Shown: positions 26,710 to 34,580 of the stretch, one piece after another
Layout of the letters: every line of letters starts with the position of its first letter
Position numbering within the stretch: the first letter of the stretch is position 1
Source: Chitinibacter sp. SCUT-21
Lineage (GTDB): Bacteria > Pseudomonadota > Gammaproteobacteria > Burkholderiales > Chitinibacteraceae
Direction of reading: 5' to 3'
Length of the DNA stretch: 64,000 nt
Assembly (NCBI GenBank): GCA_041874755.1
Contig: CP102611.1
Span: forward strand, 2,728,001-2,792,000
Notes under the pieces: generated by a model
Told to the model about the DNA's origin: nothing
What the model saw: only the letters and a program-made list of their open reading frames with translations
Databases searched by the model: none
Position numbers and translations under genes: made by a program

Positions 26710-27270
26710 TTATTCAGAATCGGCAGGCTTTTCTTCCTGCTCGGGCAACATGTGTTTTGATAGGTAAAGGCTTTGTGCCACGACAAAGGCTAAGGTCAGC
26801 ACCAAGGTGCCAAATACTTTGAACTTCACCCACAAGGCTTCAGAGAAACTGTGGAACACATAGATATTAAGTGCGCCCATTGCGAGGAAAAACAAGGCCC
26901 AAGCGTACAACAATTTCGTCCAAATCGGGCGTGGAAGCGTAATCGATGCGCCCATGAGCTTCTCAATCAAATTGTTTTTTTTGATGTGCCACGCCCCGAT
27001 CAGGACTACGGTAAACAGCCAGTACAAAATGGTGGGTTTCCACATAATGAATTGTTTATTGTGGAAAATCAGCGTGAGGCCGCCCATGACCGTGATGAGT
27101 ACTAAGCTAATCCACAGCATATTGTCAACGTGGCGGTGACGAACCCAGCTGTACACGACCTGGAGTACGGTTGCTCCGATGGCCACGCCCGTGGCGAGGA
27201 AAATATCGTTGGTATAACTATACGCGCCGAAAAACAACAAGATTGGAAATAGGTCAAAGAGGAATTTCAT
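26710..27270 (-). CDS. yciB: Inner membrane septation protein A
   Basis: 186 residues with about five membrane segments; starts MKFLFDLFPILLFFGAY, with the family's WKPTILYWLF and LNIYVFHSFSEALWVKFKVFG. YciB (IspZ) acts in cell-envelope synthesis and division. First gene of a four-gene minus-strand operon. Upstream sits a strong terminator for a different minus-strand transcript (27331-27360). Confidence 0.93.
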   Translation of the reverse strand: MKFLFDLFPILLFFGAYSYTNDIFLATGVAIGATVLQVVYSWVRHRHVDNMLWISLVLITVMGGLTLIFHNKQFIMWKPTILYWLFTVVLIGAWHIKKNNLIEKLMGASITLPRPIWTKLLYAWALFFLAMGALNIYVFHSFSEALWVKFKVFGTLVLTLAFVVAQSLYLSKHMLPEQEEKPADSE

Positions 27271-27330
27271 CGAACGTCAGTCCCAAAGAATTTCGGCGAT
27301 TATGCAGTGGGAGTGACAGGGTGACAAGGC

Positions 27331-27360
27331 GAAAAAAAAACGCCGATCAAAAGATCGGCG
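27331..27360 (-). terminator. Strong intrinsic terminator on the minus strand
   Basis: CGCCGATC/GATCGGCG with a four-base loop and nine T's after it on the minus strand. No gene ends here, so it must close a non-coding transcript coming from the 4.5S side. Confidence 0.82.
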
Positions 27361-27450
27361 CTCAATGACCACTGGAGATACACGAAGCATCAGCTTGCGA
27401 AACCTATAGTGCGCCTTTGCGGTGTAAGCCGCTTTGATGTGGCGCAATAA
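27331..27450 (-). ncRNA. Candidate small RNA upstream of yciB
   Basis: This covers the unexplained minus-strand sequence that ends at the strong terminator. Reading the minus strand it contains a two-level hairpin: GCGCC (27445-27441) pairs with GGCGC (27415-27411), enclosing GCGG/CCGC. The 5' end is not defined; it could lie anywhere up to about 27550 or the RNA could be a read-through of the 4.5S transcript. No family is recognised; 6S RNA was considered and not supported. The rest of the gene-free stretch 27271-27657 holds one 49-bp element. Confidence 0.3.
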
Positions 27451-27557
27451 ATCATTTCTTGCGCAAAATAATCAAAAGCTCGGCCTGCTGGAGCAAATCG
27501 TCAGCCTCTGAATGGCTAAAAATTCTATTTATTGGTTCGGGTGGTGTGACGCTTAGG

Positions 27558-27606
27558 GGGTATTGCTTGCTAGACAAGATAAAATCTTAGGCGCAGGGCA
27601 ATACAT
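27558..27606. repeat. 49-bp GGGTAT/ATAC palindromic element, copy 7
   Basis: Starts GGGTATTGCT and ends GCAATACAT. The outer arms pair over seven bases (GTATTGC/GCAATAC) and the centre as AAGAT/ATCTT around AAA. It lies between the small-RNA candidate and the 4.5S gene. Confidence 0.75.
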
Positions 27607-27657
27607 TGCACGTGTATGTGTAGATGGATAGCATCGCAAAATTTTAAGAGGGGGGGT

Positions 27658-27752
27658 GGCGAGCCCGACCCCCGGCACTAGCATCAAAAGCTGTGGCTGC
27701 TTCCTTCCGGACCTGACCAGGTTCACCTTCTAGCTATGCGGGGAGACCCGCC
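27658..27752 (-). ncRNA. ffs: 4.5S RNA of the signal recognition particle
   Basis: On the minus strand the region contains the near-invariant apical domain GGTCAGGTCCGGAAGGAAGC, flanked by GTGAACCT and AGCCAC and closed by GGCGGGTCTCCCCGC with GTGCCGGGGGTCGGGCTCGCC. This is the small bacterial SRP RNA, which binds Ffh for membrane protein targeting. Ends were set from the closing helix and may be a few bases longer. The inverted repeat TTTTGGC/GCCAAAA (27761-27778) lies just upstream. Confidence 0.93.
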
Positions 27753-27837
27753 GTCGAAGCTTTTGGCTGACGCCAAAATTCGCGGTGTTGTGCTCAAGAG
27801 CGCGTTAAATCGCAGCCTCAATCACAACAGGCCGCGA

Positions 27838-28782
27838 CTATAGCACAGCGATGGCTTGCCACGCCAGTGCTAAAACATCTTTTGGTGCGCGCGCCAAGTG
27901 CGTATACAGCCAAGTGGTCGCCGCTTCAACGCTGCGCCGTCCGGCTGGCCACGCGCCCAAGGTGTTAAACACGCTGCCCGCCGCGTACAGCCCTTGGCGT
28001 ACTTCGCCGGCGATGCATTGCGTGCAATTGATAATCACCGCGCCGTGATCGGCCTGCGCTTGTAGTGCGGCGATCAGCGCCGCGTGTTGCGGTAAATTGC
28101 CGCTGCCATAGCTCTCAACCACGATGCCATCCCAAGTTTGGCTATTGATCATGCCGGTGATGGCCGTCTCGCAACCGGGGTAGAGTTTGAGCGCCAAAAT
28201 GTGCTGCTGCGGATTGAGTGGTAGATACGTAAAATCTTTATCGTTCGAAGTGGTGTTCTTGGGCGCATTCGGCGCGGCGTACGCCGTATCGTGATCGGCG
28301 TCGAGTTTTTTCACGCAATGCGCTGGCAATAGCAAACCACCAAATGCCAACTGAACGCCGGCCGGCGCAGAAGCTGCGCTTTGCAAGGCCAGCAGCATAT
28401 TCGCAGGCGCATCGCTGCCCACATGCACCCATGGGCGTTGCGAACCGGTCAGAATCACAGGCTTGTGAATATGGTCCAGTTGCCAATGCAGCGCTGCGCC
28501 CGTCCAAGCCATCGTGTCGGTGCCGTGCAGCACAACAAAACCATCGAAATCGTCGATGCGGCTGGCGATGTCTTGTGCGATTTGCTGCCAGTGGTGCGGT
28601 GTCATCGCCGAAGAATCAAGCGGCGTAGCGTACTCGTGCAGTGTAATCGCTACATCGGGTATATGTTTAAAAGCTAAATCAGCAATGAGCTTGCTTAATA
28701 TACCCTGTTGCGGCGCCAAGCCATTCGGGCCATCGACGCAGGCAATCGTGCCGCCGGTATACAGACAAAAAATTCGTTTCAT
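27838..28782 (-). CDS. ansA: L-asparaginase, type I-like
   Basis: A 314-residue asparaginase without signal peptide, so probably cytoplasmic. YTGGTIACV holds the first catalytic Thr and VVLHGTDTMAWTGAAL the second Thr, Asp and downstream Lys region; VILTGSQRP is also typical. It converts asparagine to aspartate and ammonia. Stand-alone gene, divergent from smpB. Confidence 0.9.
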   Translation of the reverse strand: MKRIFCLYTGGTIACVDGPNGLAPQQGILSKLIADLAFKHIPDVAITLHEYATPLDSSAMTPHHWQQIAQDIASRIDDFDGFVVLHGTDTMAWTGAALHWQLDHIHKPVILTGSQRPWVHVGSDAPANMLLALQSAASAPAGVQLAFGGLLLPAHCVKKLDADHDTAYAAPNAPKNTTSNDKDFTYLPLNPQQHILALKLYPGCETAITGMINSQTWDGIVVESYGSGNLPQHAALIAALQAQADHGAVIINCTQCIAGEVRQGLYAAGSVFNTLGAWPAGRRSVEAATTWLYTHLARAPKDVLALAWQAIAVL

Positions 28783-28842
28783 GGTCAGTAGGCCCTTCGG
28801 GTGCTAGAATTCTTTCTTTTTTGCAGTACAGGATGATACGGC

Positions 28843-29301
28843 ATGGTCATCGCCGACAACCGTAAGGCGTTTCACGAATATTTTATCGAAGAACGAATCG
28901 AAGCAGGCATCGTTCTGGAAGGCTGGGAAGTCAAATCGATTCGTGCTGGACGCGTACAACTCAAAGAATCATATGTGATTTATAAAGGGGGCGACTTTTA
29001 CCTGTTCGGCTGCCATATTTCACCGCTGATTAATGCCTCGTCGCACGTCTTGCCCGACGTAGTGCGCACGCGCAAATTGCTACTCAAACAAAACGAAATC
29101 AACAAGCTGGCGATCAAGGTGGACCGCGCTGGTTACACCATCGTGCCCGTGAATATGCATTTCACGCGCGGCTATATCAAGCTGGAAATTGGCGTGGCCA
29201 AGGGTAAAAAGCAGCACGATAAACGTCAAACCGAGAAAGAGCGCGAATGGCAGCGGGAGAAGGCGCGCATTGTGCGCGACCACACCAAACAAGCTAGCTG
29301 A
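28843..29301 (+). CDS. smpB: SsrA-binding protein
   Basis: A 152-residue RNA-binding protein that delivers tmRNA to stalled ribosomes. [20 protein letters not shown] and [19 protein letters not shown] are characteristic, and the basic C-terminal tail ([14 protein letters not shown]) enters the decoding centre. The tmRNA gene is not in this window. Followed by a palindromic element and a terminator. Confidence 0.96.
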   Translation: MVIADNRKAFHEYFIEERIEAGIVLEGWEVKSIRAGRVQLKESYVIYKGGDFYLFGCHISPLINASSHVLPDVVRTRKLLLKQNEINKLAIKVDRAGYTIVPVNMHFTRGYIKLEIGVAKGKKQHDKRQTEKEREWQREKARIVRDHTKQAS

Positions 29302-29346
29302 TGCGCTACTGCGAGCGGCGATTCCTGCTAGCTTTGCACACACTGC

Positions 29347-29412
29347 GTGCGAAAAAATAACTCAAAATCCTCATGTACTCGAGTACATTCCGGTTTTTCC
29401 TTATTTTTTGCC
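29347..29412. mobile_element. MITE-like nested palindrome after smpB
   Basis: The core ATGTACTCGAGTACAT (29373-29388) is a perfect 16-base palindrome. The flanks pair imperfectly: GCGAAAAAATAA-CTCAAAATCC against CCGGTTTTTCC-TTATTTTTTGCC. It contains no gene. The architecture (A/T-rich arms, GTAC core) resembles 21403-21540. Confidence 0.5.
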
Positions 29413-29463
29413 TTGTTCTCACCGCTCTCGCTACGCGCTTCAGCGTAGTGGTAAGTGTCCAAA

Positions 29464-29501
29464 AATAAAAACCGGGCTAATTCGCGCCCGGTTTTTTTAT
29501 T
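29464..29501. terminator. Bidirectional terminator between smpB and plsY
   Basis: AATAAAAACCGGGC pairs with GCCCGGTTTTT(TT)ATT; A and T runs on both sides fit the two convergent genes. Confidence 0.82.
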
Positions 29502-29515
29502 CTTCGATTTAGGTC

Positions 29516-30142
29516 TTAATTAGCCTTTTCGCCAATCTTGCCTTCTTTGCCGCTGATTAAGCCCATAATGTTTTGCTTGTGACGAACAATCAGCAGTACG
29601 CTGATTGCAATCACTGCGGCGATGTAGACTTGGACGGGCAGGAAATACCAGCACAAAAAAGGTGCCGCAATTGCGGCGCAGATCGCCGATAGCGATGAAA
29701 TCTTCAAGCCTTTGGCGACAAACAGCCAGATGCCTAAAGTCGCTAAGCCCAGCCATAGGTTGAGCGCCAGCAAAATCCCCGCCGCAGTCGCAACGCCTTT
29801 GCCACCTTTAAATTGGAAAAACACCGGCCACATATGGCCAACGGTCACCGCTAGCGCGACGGCGGCGATTAAGGTATTAAATTCTTCTGGGGCATTGACG
29901 CCAACCACCGGTGCGAGCTGCTGCGCTGCAAACACGGCAACCCAGCCTTTGAGTGCGTCGCCCAGTAGCGTGAGCGCGGCGGCTTTTTTATTGCCGGAGC
30001 GCAAGACATTGGTCGCGCCCGGATTATTGGAGCCATAACTGCGTGGATCGGCCAAGCCCATGACGCGGCTCACGATGACGGCAAACGATAAAGAGCCAAT
30101 CAAATAGGCGCCAATGATGAAAAATACTAAGGTGAGGTTCAT
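29516..30142 (-). CDS. plsY: Glycerol-3-phosphate acyltransferase PlsY
   Basis: A 208-residue inner membrane enzyme with about five membrane segments. It transfers the acyl group from acyl-phosphate (made by PlsX, 16.4 kb) to glycerol-3-phosphate. Motifs are GSNNPGATNVLR, the glycine-rich FKGGKGVAT and the start LTLVFFIIGAYLIGS. ATG 30142 was preferred to the in-frame GTG four codons earlier. Divergent from folB, as in many proteobacteria. Confidence 0.93.
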   Translation of the reverse strand: MNLTLVFFIIGAYLIGSLSFAVIVSRVMGLADPRSYGSNNPGATNVLRSGNKKAAALTLLGDALKGWVAVFAAQQLAPVVGVNAPEEFNTLIAAVALAVTVGHMWPVFFQFKGGKGVATAAGILLALNLWLGLATLGIWLFVAKGLKISSLSAICAAIAAPFLCWYFLPVQVYIAAVIAISVLLIVRHKQNIMGLISGKEGKIGEKAN

Positions 30143-30242
30143 CCCAAATTCCACTACAATCGTGAACTTTTGATTTTAAGCTAATCTGCTATTGGCCTCA
30201 AACGATTCGAGTTTGCGGCGCAAGCGCAGAGGGCGATCCGCT

Positions 30243-30602
30243 ATGGACATTATTTATTTACAGCAAGTGCGCGCCGAAACTGTGATTGGCTGGTATGACT
30301 GGGAGCGCACCCAGTCGCAGGTCGTTGAGTTGGATCTGGAAATCGGCCTGCCTTCTGCGCGCGCCTGTGTGTCAGACGATCTGGTCGATACCATCGATTA
30401 CGATAAAGTCGTCACGCATTTGCGCACGGTAATGGCTGAAAAGCACTTTTTGCTGATCGAGGCCTTGGCCGAACATATCGCGCATATTTTGATTCACGAC
30501 TTTGGCGCCCCATGGATCAAGGTGTCGGTGACCAAGCTCAATATTCTGAAAGATGTCGCTCGCGTTGGCGTGACGATTGAGCGTGGACAGCGCGGTCATT
30601 AA
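30243..30602 (+). CDS. folB: Dihydroneopterin aldolase
   Basis: A 119-residue folate enzyme that cleaves dihydroneopterin to 6-hydroxymethyl-dihydropterin, the substrate of FolK (8.1 kb). It shows the family start MDIIYLQQVRAETVIGWYDWE, the YDKVV segment and the lysine-bearing VSVTKLN. The in-frame extension upstream of ATG 30243 has no family resemblance. Confidence 0.92.
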   Translation: MDIIYLQQVRAETVIGWYDWERTQSQVVELDLEIGLPSARACVSDDLVDTIDYDKVVTHLRTVMAEKHFLLIEALAEHIAHILIHDFGAPWIKVSVTKLNILKDVARVGVTIERGQRGH

Positions 30603-30612
30603 TGCCCGGTAG

Positions 30613-30661
30613 GTGTATTCCTCTGTAGCCATTATTGGGTTTGGCCTTTGGCTTAATACCC
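30613..30661. repeat. 49-bp GGGTAT/ATAC palindromic element, copy 8
   Basis: On the minus strand it starts GGGTATTAAG and ends GGAATACAC. Inside, AGCCA pairs with TGGCT. It lies between folB and the Tim44-like gene. Confidence 0.7.
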
Positions 30662-30774
30662 ATGAGTGGGGTGAGTGTATCGCCTTTTCTTCTGGCCACT
30701 TATTGAACTTATTTAACAGCGCCCATACTAATACCGTATTCATAAACTAATCCCATTACAGGGTAGAGATAAAA

Positions 30775-31710
30775 ATGGCTCGTTTTAGTCAAGCTTTTAT
30801 GGTGGTGCTGATGAGCACGACCTTGTTTGCTAGTCACATTGCCGAAGCAAAACGCGTTGGCAGTGGCCGCTCAGCCGGGATGCAGCGCCAAGCTGCGCCA
30901 GCGCCGCAACGTCAAGCCGCGCCGCAGCAACCTGCGCCAATGGCACCGGTGCCTGTGCAGCAGAAAAAGAGCAGCAGCGGCATGATGGGGGGCATCTTGG
31001 GTGGTCTCGCAGTCGGTGGTTTGCTCGGTTATATGATGGGCAATAATGCATCTGGCGCCGCAGAAGGCGACGGCATGCCTTGGGGTACTTTGCTTTTGCT
31101 CGGCGCATTGACTGCCGGTGGCGTGATGTTGCTACGTCGTCGTAAATCAACGCCAGTAGGTCAAGCGCACGCTTACGCAGGTGTGCCAGCGATGAATCCT
31201 GCCCAGATGAGCTCTTCACCTGCGCCTGCAATCAATCCACAAGCAACGGCGTTTCAAGCGCCACAACAAAACGATTTAAGCGGTGGCTTCCGTATTGGCC
31301 AAGGTGTTGGTGGTGCATACTCATTGCCAGCAACACCAATTACGCGTTTGCCGGATGGTACTGAGTCTGCGGCCTTCTTGCGCCAGGCGCGTGCAAGCTT
31401 CTTGCACATGCAGGCACTTAATTCGCCAGAGCAAGCCGAAGAAATGCGCCGCTATATGACGCCTGAATTGTTTGCGATGCTCAAAGACGATATCGCTAGC
31501 AACGATGATTTGGCGGAGTTCCCAGAGTTGAATCTGAATATCATCGAAGCCGTTGATGAGGGCGGCCGCATGGTGGCGAGCGTGGAATTTAGCGGTCGCG
31601 TCAGCGAAAGCCTGAATGCACCAGCGGTGCCGTTTAAAGAAGTTTGGCACTTTGTTCGTCCAATGCAGGGTGATCCACGCTGGTTGTTGGCGGGTATTCA
31701 ACAAATTTAA
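30775..31710 (+). CDS. Tim44-like domain membrane protein
   Basis: 311 residues: signal sequence (ending around IAEA), a Gln/Pro/Ala-rich linker (about 33-65), a glycine-rich hydrophobic stretch GGILGGLAVGGLLGYMMG, a second membrane segment before RRRKS, then a C-terminal Tim44/TIM-like domain beginning near FLRQARASFLHMQAL and ending in VWHFVRPMQGDPRWLLAGIQQ. Such proteins are widespread in betaproteobacteria; the function is not established. Confidence 0.8.
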   Translation: MARFSQAFMVVLMSTTLFASHIAEAKRVGSGRSAGMQRQAAPAPQRQAAPQQPAPMAPVPVQQKKSSSGMMGGILGGLAVGGLLGYMMGNNASGAAEGDGMPWGTLLLLGALTAGGVMLLRRRKSTPVGQAHAYAGVPAMNPAQMSSSPAPAINPQATAFQAPQQNDLSGGFRIGQGVGGAYSLPATPITRLPDGTESAAFLRQARASFLHMQALNSPEQAEEMRRYMTPELFAMLKDDIASNDDLAEFPELNLNIIEAVDEGGRMVASVEFSGRVSESLNAPAVPFKEVWHFVRPMQGDPRWLLAGIQQI

Positions 31711-31734
31711 TGTGAAAGTTTGTCGTAATTAATT

Positions 31735-31772
31735 AAAAGCCCGTTAGGTTATTGCGACTTAACGGGCTTTTT
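31735..31772 (+). terminator. Intrinsic terminator after the Tim44-like gene
   Basis: AAAAGCCCGTTA pairs with TAACGGGCTTTT over a 13-base loop, followed by TTG. Confidence 0.8.
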
Positions 31773-31813
31773 GTCTTACAATTTACCTTGATTTCCTGTT
31801 AGAAGGTGTTCCT

Positions 31814-32194
31814 GTGAAAGCGCTAAAAACGATGTTGCTGCTAGTGCCGCTGACATTTGGCTTGGCAGGGTGTGACCAACTGCTCGAGCTGGTAAATAAG
31901 CCCAAAGCGAATGGCAAAGCGATCGGTGCAGCCTGTCGCCACAGTGGTCGCTCGCTGGAAGATTGTTTTCGACGCAATGCGAAGATTCCTAAGGCCGATA
32001 TTTTTGCCGGCTGGAAAGAAATGAACGAATACATGCAGGCCAAGAAAATCGATGTGGTGCCACCACCACCCGATGTAAAAACGGGCGAGCTATCGCAAAC
32101 AGAAATGATGAAAGAAGAGACCGAGCCGATGGCCTCTGAAGTCGCCTCCGCAATGGCCAGTGAAAAACCAGCCAAAGAAGCGGCCAAACATTAA
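31814..32194 (+). CDS. Small hypothetical lipoprotein
   Basis: 126 residues starting at GTG 31814 (AAGG upstream). The lipobox is FGLAGC, followed by a short conserved-looking part with a Cys pair (AACRHSGRSLEDCFRR) and a low-complexity tail rich in Glu, Ala, Ser and Lys. No family is recognised. It lies 14 bases before the first Crp/Fnr gene and may be co-transcribed with it. Confidence 0.65.
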   Translation: MKALKTMLLLVPLTFGLAGCDQLLELVNKPKANGKAIGAACRHSGRSLEDCFRRNAKIPKADIFAGWKEMNEYMQAKKIDVVPPPPDVKTGELSQTEMMKEETEPMASEVASAMASEKPAKEAAKH

Positions 32195-32208
32195 CAAAGA
32201 GCATTGAT

Positions 32209-32868
32209 ATGGGATACGAAGCAGTTTTAGCTAAAGTCGAACTATTTTCTACCTTACCCGTTGAGGACTTGCTCGAACTTGAAAACGTTGCAACGCGGCG
32301 CCACTTCTCAAAAGGGGTGCTGATTTTTAATGAAGGTGAGCCGGTAGATCATTTATTGGTGCTCATCGAAGGCCGGATGCGTATTTTTCATAATAATGAT
32401 GCGGGGCGTGAATTTGTATATGGCGTTGCTGATGCAGGAACCAGCTTTGGTGAGTTAGCGCTGTTTGCTGATGAAGAGCGTGCAGTGAGCGCAGAAGCCG
32501 AGGAAGATTGCGTCTTTCTCGCTATTTCCCGTACCAATTTTCTGACCTTGCTGTCTCAGCATCCAGAGCTGAAAGATCACATGCTGCTGACGGCCATGAA
32601 TGTGATTCGCCATTTAACCAAAACAGTCAGTGATTTGGCATTGAAAGACGTGTACGGGCGAATCCGTAAAGTGTTTGAAGCCTTAGCCGTGCCGACCGAA
32701 GAGGGCGGTTTGATCGAAGATCAGTTAACGCAACAAGATTTGGCTGATCGCGTAGGGGCTTCGCGCGAAATGATTGCCAAGGTGATGAAAGAACTCGTTG
32801 CAGGCGGTTATGTCCAAACGGGTCGTCGCCGTATTTTAATTTTAAAAAAGCTGCCTGAGCATTTTTAA
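32209..32868 (+). CDS. Crp/Fnr family transcription regulator, first copy
   Basis: 219 residues: cyclic-nucleotide-binding beta-barrel (about 15-130, with FGELALFADEERAVS), long dimer helix, and winged helix with LTQQDLADRVGASREMIAKVMKEL. It has no N-terminal cysteine cluster, so it is not an FNR oxygen sensor. The phosphate-binding cassette departs from the E. coli CRP Arg-Ser pair, so cAMP binding is uncertain. Paralogue of the next gene. Confidence 0.85.
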   Translation: MGYEAVLAKVELFSTLPVEDLLELENVATRRHFSKGVLIFNEGEPVDHLLVLIEGRMRIFHNNDAGREFVYGVADAGTSFGELALFADEERAVSAEAEEDCVFLAISRTNFLTLLSQHPELKDHMLLTAMNVIRHLTKTVSDLALKDVYGRIRKVFEALAVPTEEGGLIEDQLTQQDLADRVGASREMIAKVMKELVAGGYVQTGRRRILILKKLPEHF

Positions 32869-32916
32869 ATCATTTCAATTTGAATTGAATACCAAGACTA
32901 AAAACGAGGTGTATGT

Positions 32917-33570
32917 ATGCTGGAAATGTTAAAGGCAATCCCGCTTTTGCAGGGGTTTCCCGATGATCAGTTGGAGTACATTCTTCATACTGGTTTAAAG
33001 CGCAATATGCCAAAAGGCACGTTCTTATTCCGTGAAGGCGATCCTGCTGAGTCGATGTATGTGATGATCGAAGGCCGCGCGCGCAGCTTTACCAGTGATA
33101 ACCAAGGTAAAGAATTTGTCTTTATGGAAGTTGAGCCGGGTGATGCGATTGGCGAGATTTCTTTGATTGATGAAGAGCCACGTGGTTGGTCATGCCAGTG
33201 TGAGGAAGACTCGAGTTTCTTGATGTTTACTAAGCAAGAATTTCGTGAGGCGATGGAGCGTGAACCGCATGTAAAAGATTTGGTTATCCAAAATCTGGCA
33301 GCGATGGTTCGCCATTTATCTACCACGATGAAAAACTTGGCCTTGCTCGATGTGTACGGCCGCGTTCGTGCTTTGTTTGAATCAATGTTGATTGTGGAAG
33401 ATGGCGTTGAGATGGTTAATCAGCCGCTCACTCAGCAAGCGATTGCCGATCGCGTTGGTTCTTCGCGCGAAATGATTGCACGTATTTTGAAAGAGTTGGT
33501 GTTTGGTGGTTATATCCGTTTGGAAAACAAACGGATTATTATTGTACAAAAACTGCCCGAACGTTTCTAA
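32917..33570 (+). CDS. Crp/Fnr family transcription regulator, second copy
   Basis: 217 residues with the same layout as the preceding protein; the recognition region LTQQAIADRVGSSREMIARIL is nearly the same, suggesting similar DNA sites. The effector cassette reads IGEISLIDEEPRGWSCQC, which differs from both CRP and the first copy, so the two probably sense different signals. It follows 48 bases after the first gene with its own ribosome binding site and ends at a terminator. Confidence 0.85.
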   Translation: MLEMLKAIPLLQGFPDDQLEYILHTGLKRNMPKGTFLFREGDPAESMYVMIEGRARSFTSDNQGKEFVFMEVEPGDAIGEISLIDEEPRGWSCQCEEDSSFLMFTKQEFREAMEREPHVKDLVIQNLAAMVRHLSTTMKNLALLDVYGRVRALFESMLIVEDGVEMVNQPLTQQAIADRVGSSREMIARILKELVFGGYIRLENKRIIIVQKLPERF

Positions 33571-33582
33571 GCGTGGATAGTC

Positions 33583-33613
33583 AATAAAAAAGCGGCCTCG
33601 GCCGCTTTTTTTA
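33583..33613. terminator. Bidirectional terminator
   Basis: AATAAAAAAGCGGCC pairs with GGCCGCTTTTTTTAT around a two-base loop. It serves the second Crp/Fnr gene and convergent lptM. Confidence 0.87.
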
Positions 33614-33620
33614 TACCTGC

Positions 33621-33758
33621 TTATTGAATGGCAGAAGCCGTTACCGCACTGGCTTTGCTGCTATCGACCGGCTGATCGTTCGGTAAATACAAGGGGCCTT
33701 TAAAGCCGCAAGCGCTGAGCACAAAGGCTGAGCAGATAAATGCAATCAGGGCGCGCAT
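33621..33758 (-). CDS. lptM: LPS translocon maturation lipoprotein LptM
   Basis: A 45-residue lipoprotein, formerly YifL. The signal peptide ends in the lipobox VLSAC, directly followed by the hallmark GFKGPLYLP. LptM assists oxidative maturation of the outer-membrane LptD/LptE complex. It is divergent from cyaY, exactly as in E. coli and many betaproteobacteria, but the usual neighbours on the other side (lysA/dapF) are replaced by the Crp/Fnr genes. Confidence 0.9.
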   Translation of the reverse strand: MRALIAFICSAFVLSACGFKGPLYLPNDQPVDSSKASAVTASAIQ

Positions 33759-33809
33759 AGAATCGATAAACAGTGGCAAAATTGCAGTTTAACACGAGCG
33801 AGTAGGGCT

Positions 33810-34127
33810 ATGACTGAATCTGAATTCTTAAGCGCAAGCGACGCCATTTTTGCGCAAATCGAAACTGCGCTCGACGACGTTGATTTTGATGTTGATCCTC
33901 TATTATCTGGCAATGTGCTCGAGATCGAATTTGAAGATGGCAGCAAAGTTATCGTCAATCGCCATACCCCCAATCAAGAGTTATGGATAGCCGCTAAATC
34001 GGGGGGCTACCACTATCGCCAGCAGGGTGGGGCGTGGATCAATACGCGCGGCGACGGCGAGTTTTTTGCCGATCTGGCGGCTGCAATTAGCGCGCATGCG
34101 GGCGAGCCGTTTGCCTTCGGTCGTTAA
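33810..34127 (+). CDS. cyaY: Iron-sulfur cluster assembly protein CyaY (frataxin)
   Basis: A 105-residue acidic protein with the frataxin pattern: acidic helix (IETALDDVDFDVD) then the beta-sheet motifs VLEIEFEDGSKVIVNRH, ELWIAAKSGGYHY and WINTRGDGEF. It binds iron and modulates IscS. The stop overlaps the start of the next gene by one base. Confidence 0.94.
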   Translation: MTESEFLSASDAIFAQIETALDDVDFDVDPLLSGNVLEIEFEDGSKVIVNRHTPNQELWIAAKSGGYHYRQQGGAWINTRGDGEFFADLAAAISAHAGEPFAFGR

Positions 34128-34543
34128 TGCAAACTGTCGCGTGGCTGCTCGGCCTGTGGTTTTCGGCGTTTAGTTCGGCAACGATTTTACCGGGTAACTC
34201 CGAGGCGGTTTTTGCCGCTGCGCTGCATTTTCAACCGCAATTATGGCTGCTGGCGTGGGTTGCGGTGTCGATCGGCAATATTATGGGCGGCTTGCTTACC
34301 GTATGGATGGGGCGCAAATTGCCAGCCGCACCGACCTTGACGCACTCGCCGCGTTTAGCGCGTTGTCTTGATTGGGCGCAGCGCCTTGGGCCGATGTCCT
34401 TATTGTTGTCGTGGGTGCCGGTAGTTGGCGACGCTTTGTGTGGTTTGGCGGGTTGGTTGCGCTGGCCAGTTTGGCCGGTTGTGGTTTGCTTAAGTTTGGG
34501 TAAAATTGCCCGTTACGGGGTAATGGTTTGGATGTTAATCTAG
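34127..34543 (+). CDS. YqaA-like (DedA/SNARE-associated fold) membrane protein
   Basis: 138 residues with three to four membrane segments. The FSATILPGNSEAVF, GNIMGG and MSLLLSWVPVVGDALCGLAG stretches match the YqaA/DedA superfamily loops (E/G-x-G and proline-glycine re-entrant loop). Family relatives are implicated in lipid scrambling or proton-dependent envelope functions. Translationally coupled to cyaY. Confidence 0.8.
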   Translation: MQTVAWLLGLWFSAFSSATILPGNSEAVFAAALHFQPQLWLLAWVAVSIGNIMGGLLTVWMGRKLPAAPTLTHSPRLARCLDWAQRLGPMSLLLSWVPVVGDALCGLAGWLRWPVWPVVVCLSLGKIARYGVMVWMLI

Positions 34544-34580
34544 ATAAGCGTTGCGCGAGTGTACGTAGTGGGGGTATAGC

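Noticed and set aside
27364..27550. 6S RNA (ssrS) in the yciB-ffs spacer
   Set aside because: The sequence before the minus-strand terminator lacks the long closing stem and central-bubble landmarks of 6S RNA, so it is left as an unnamed candidate.
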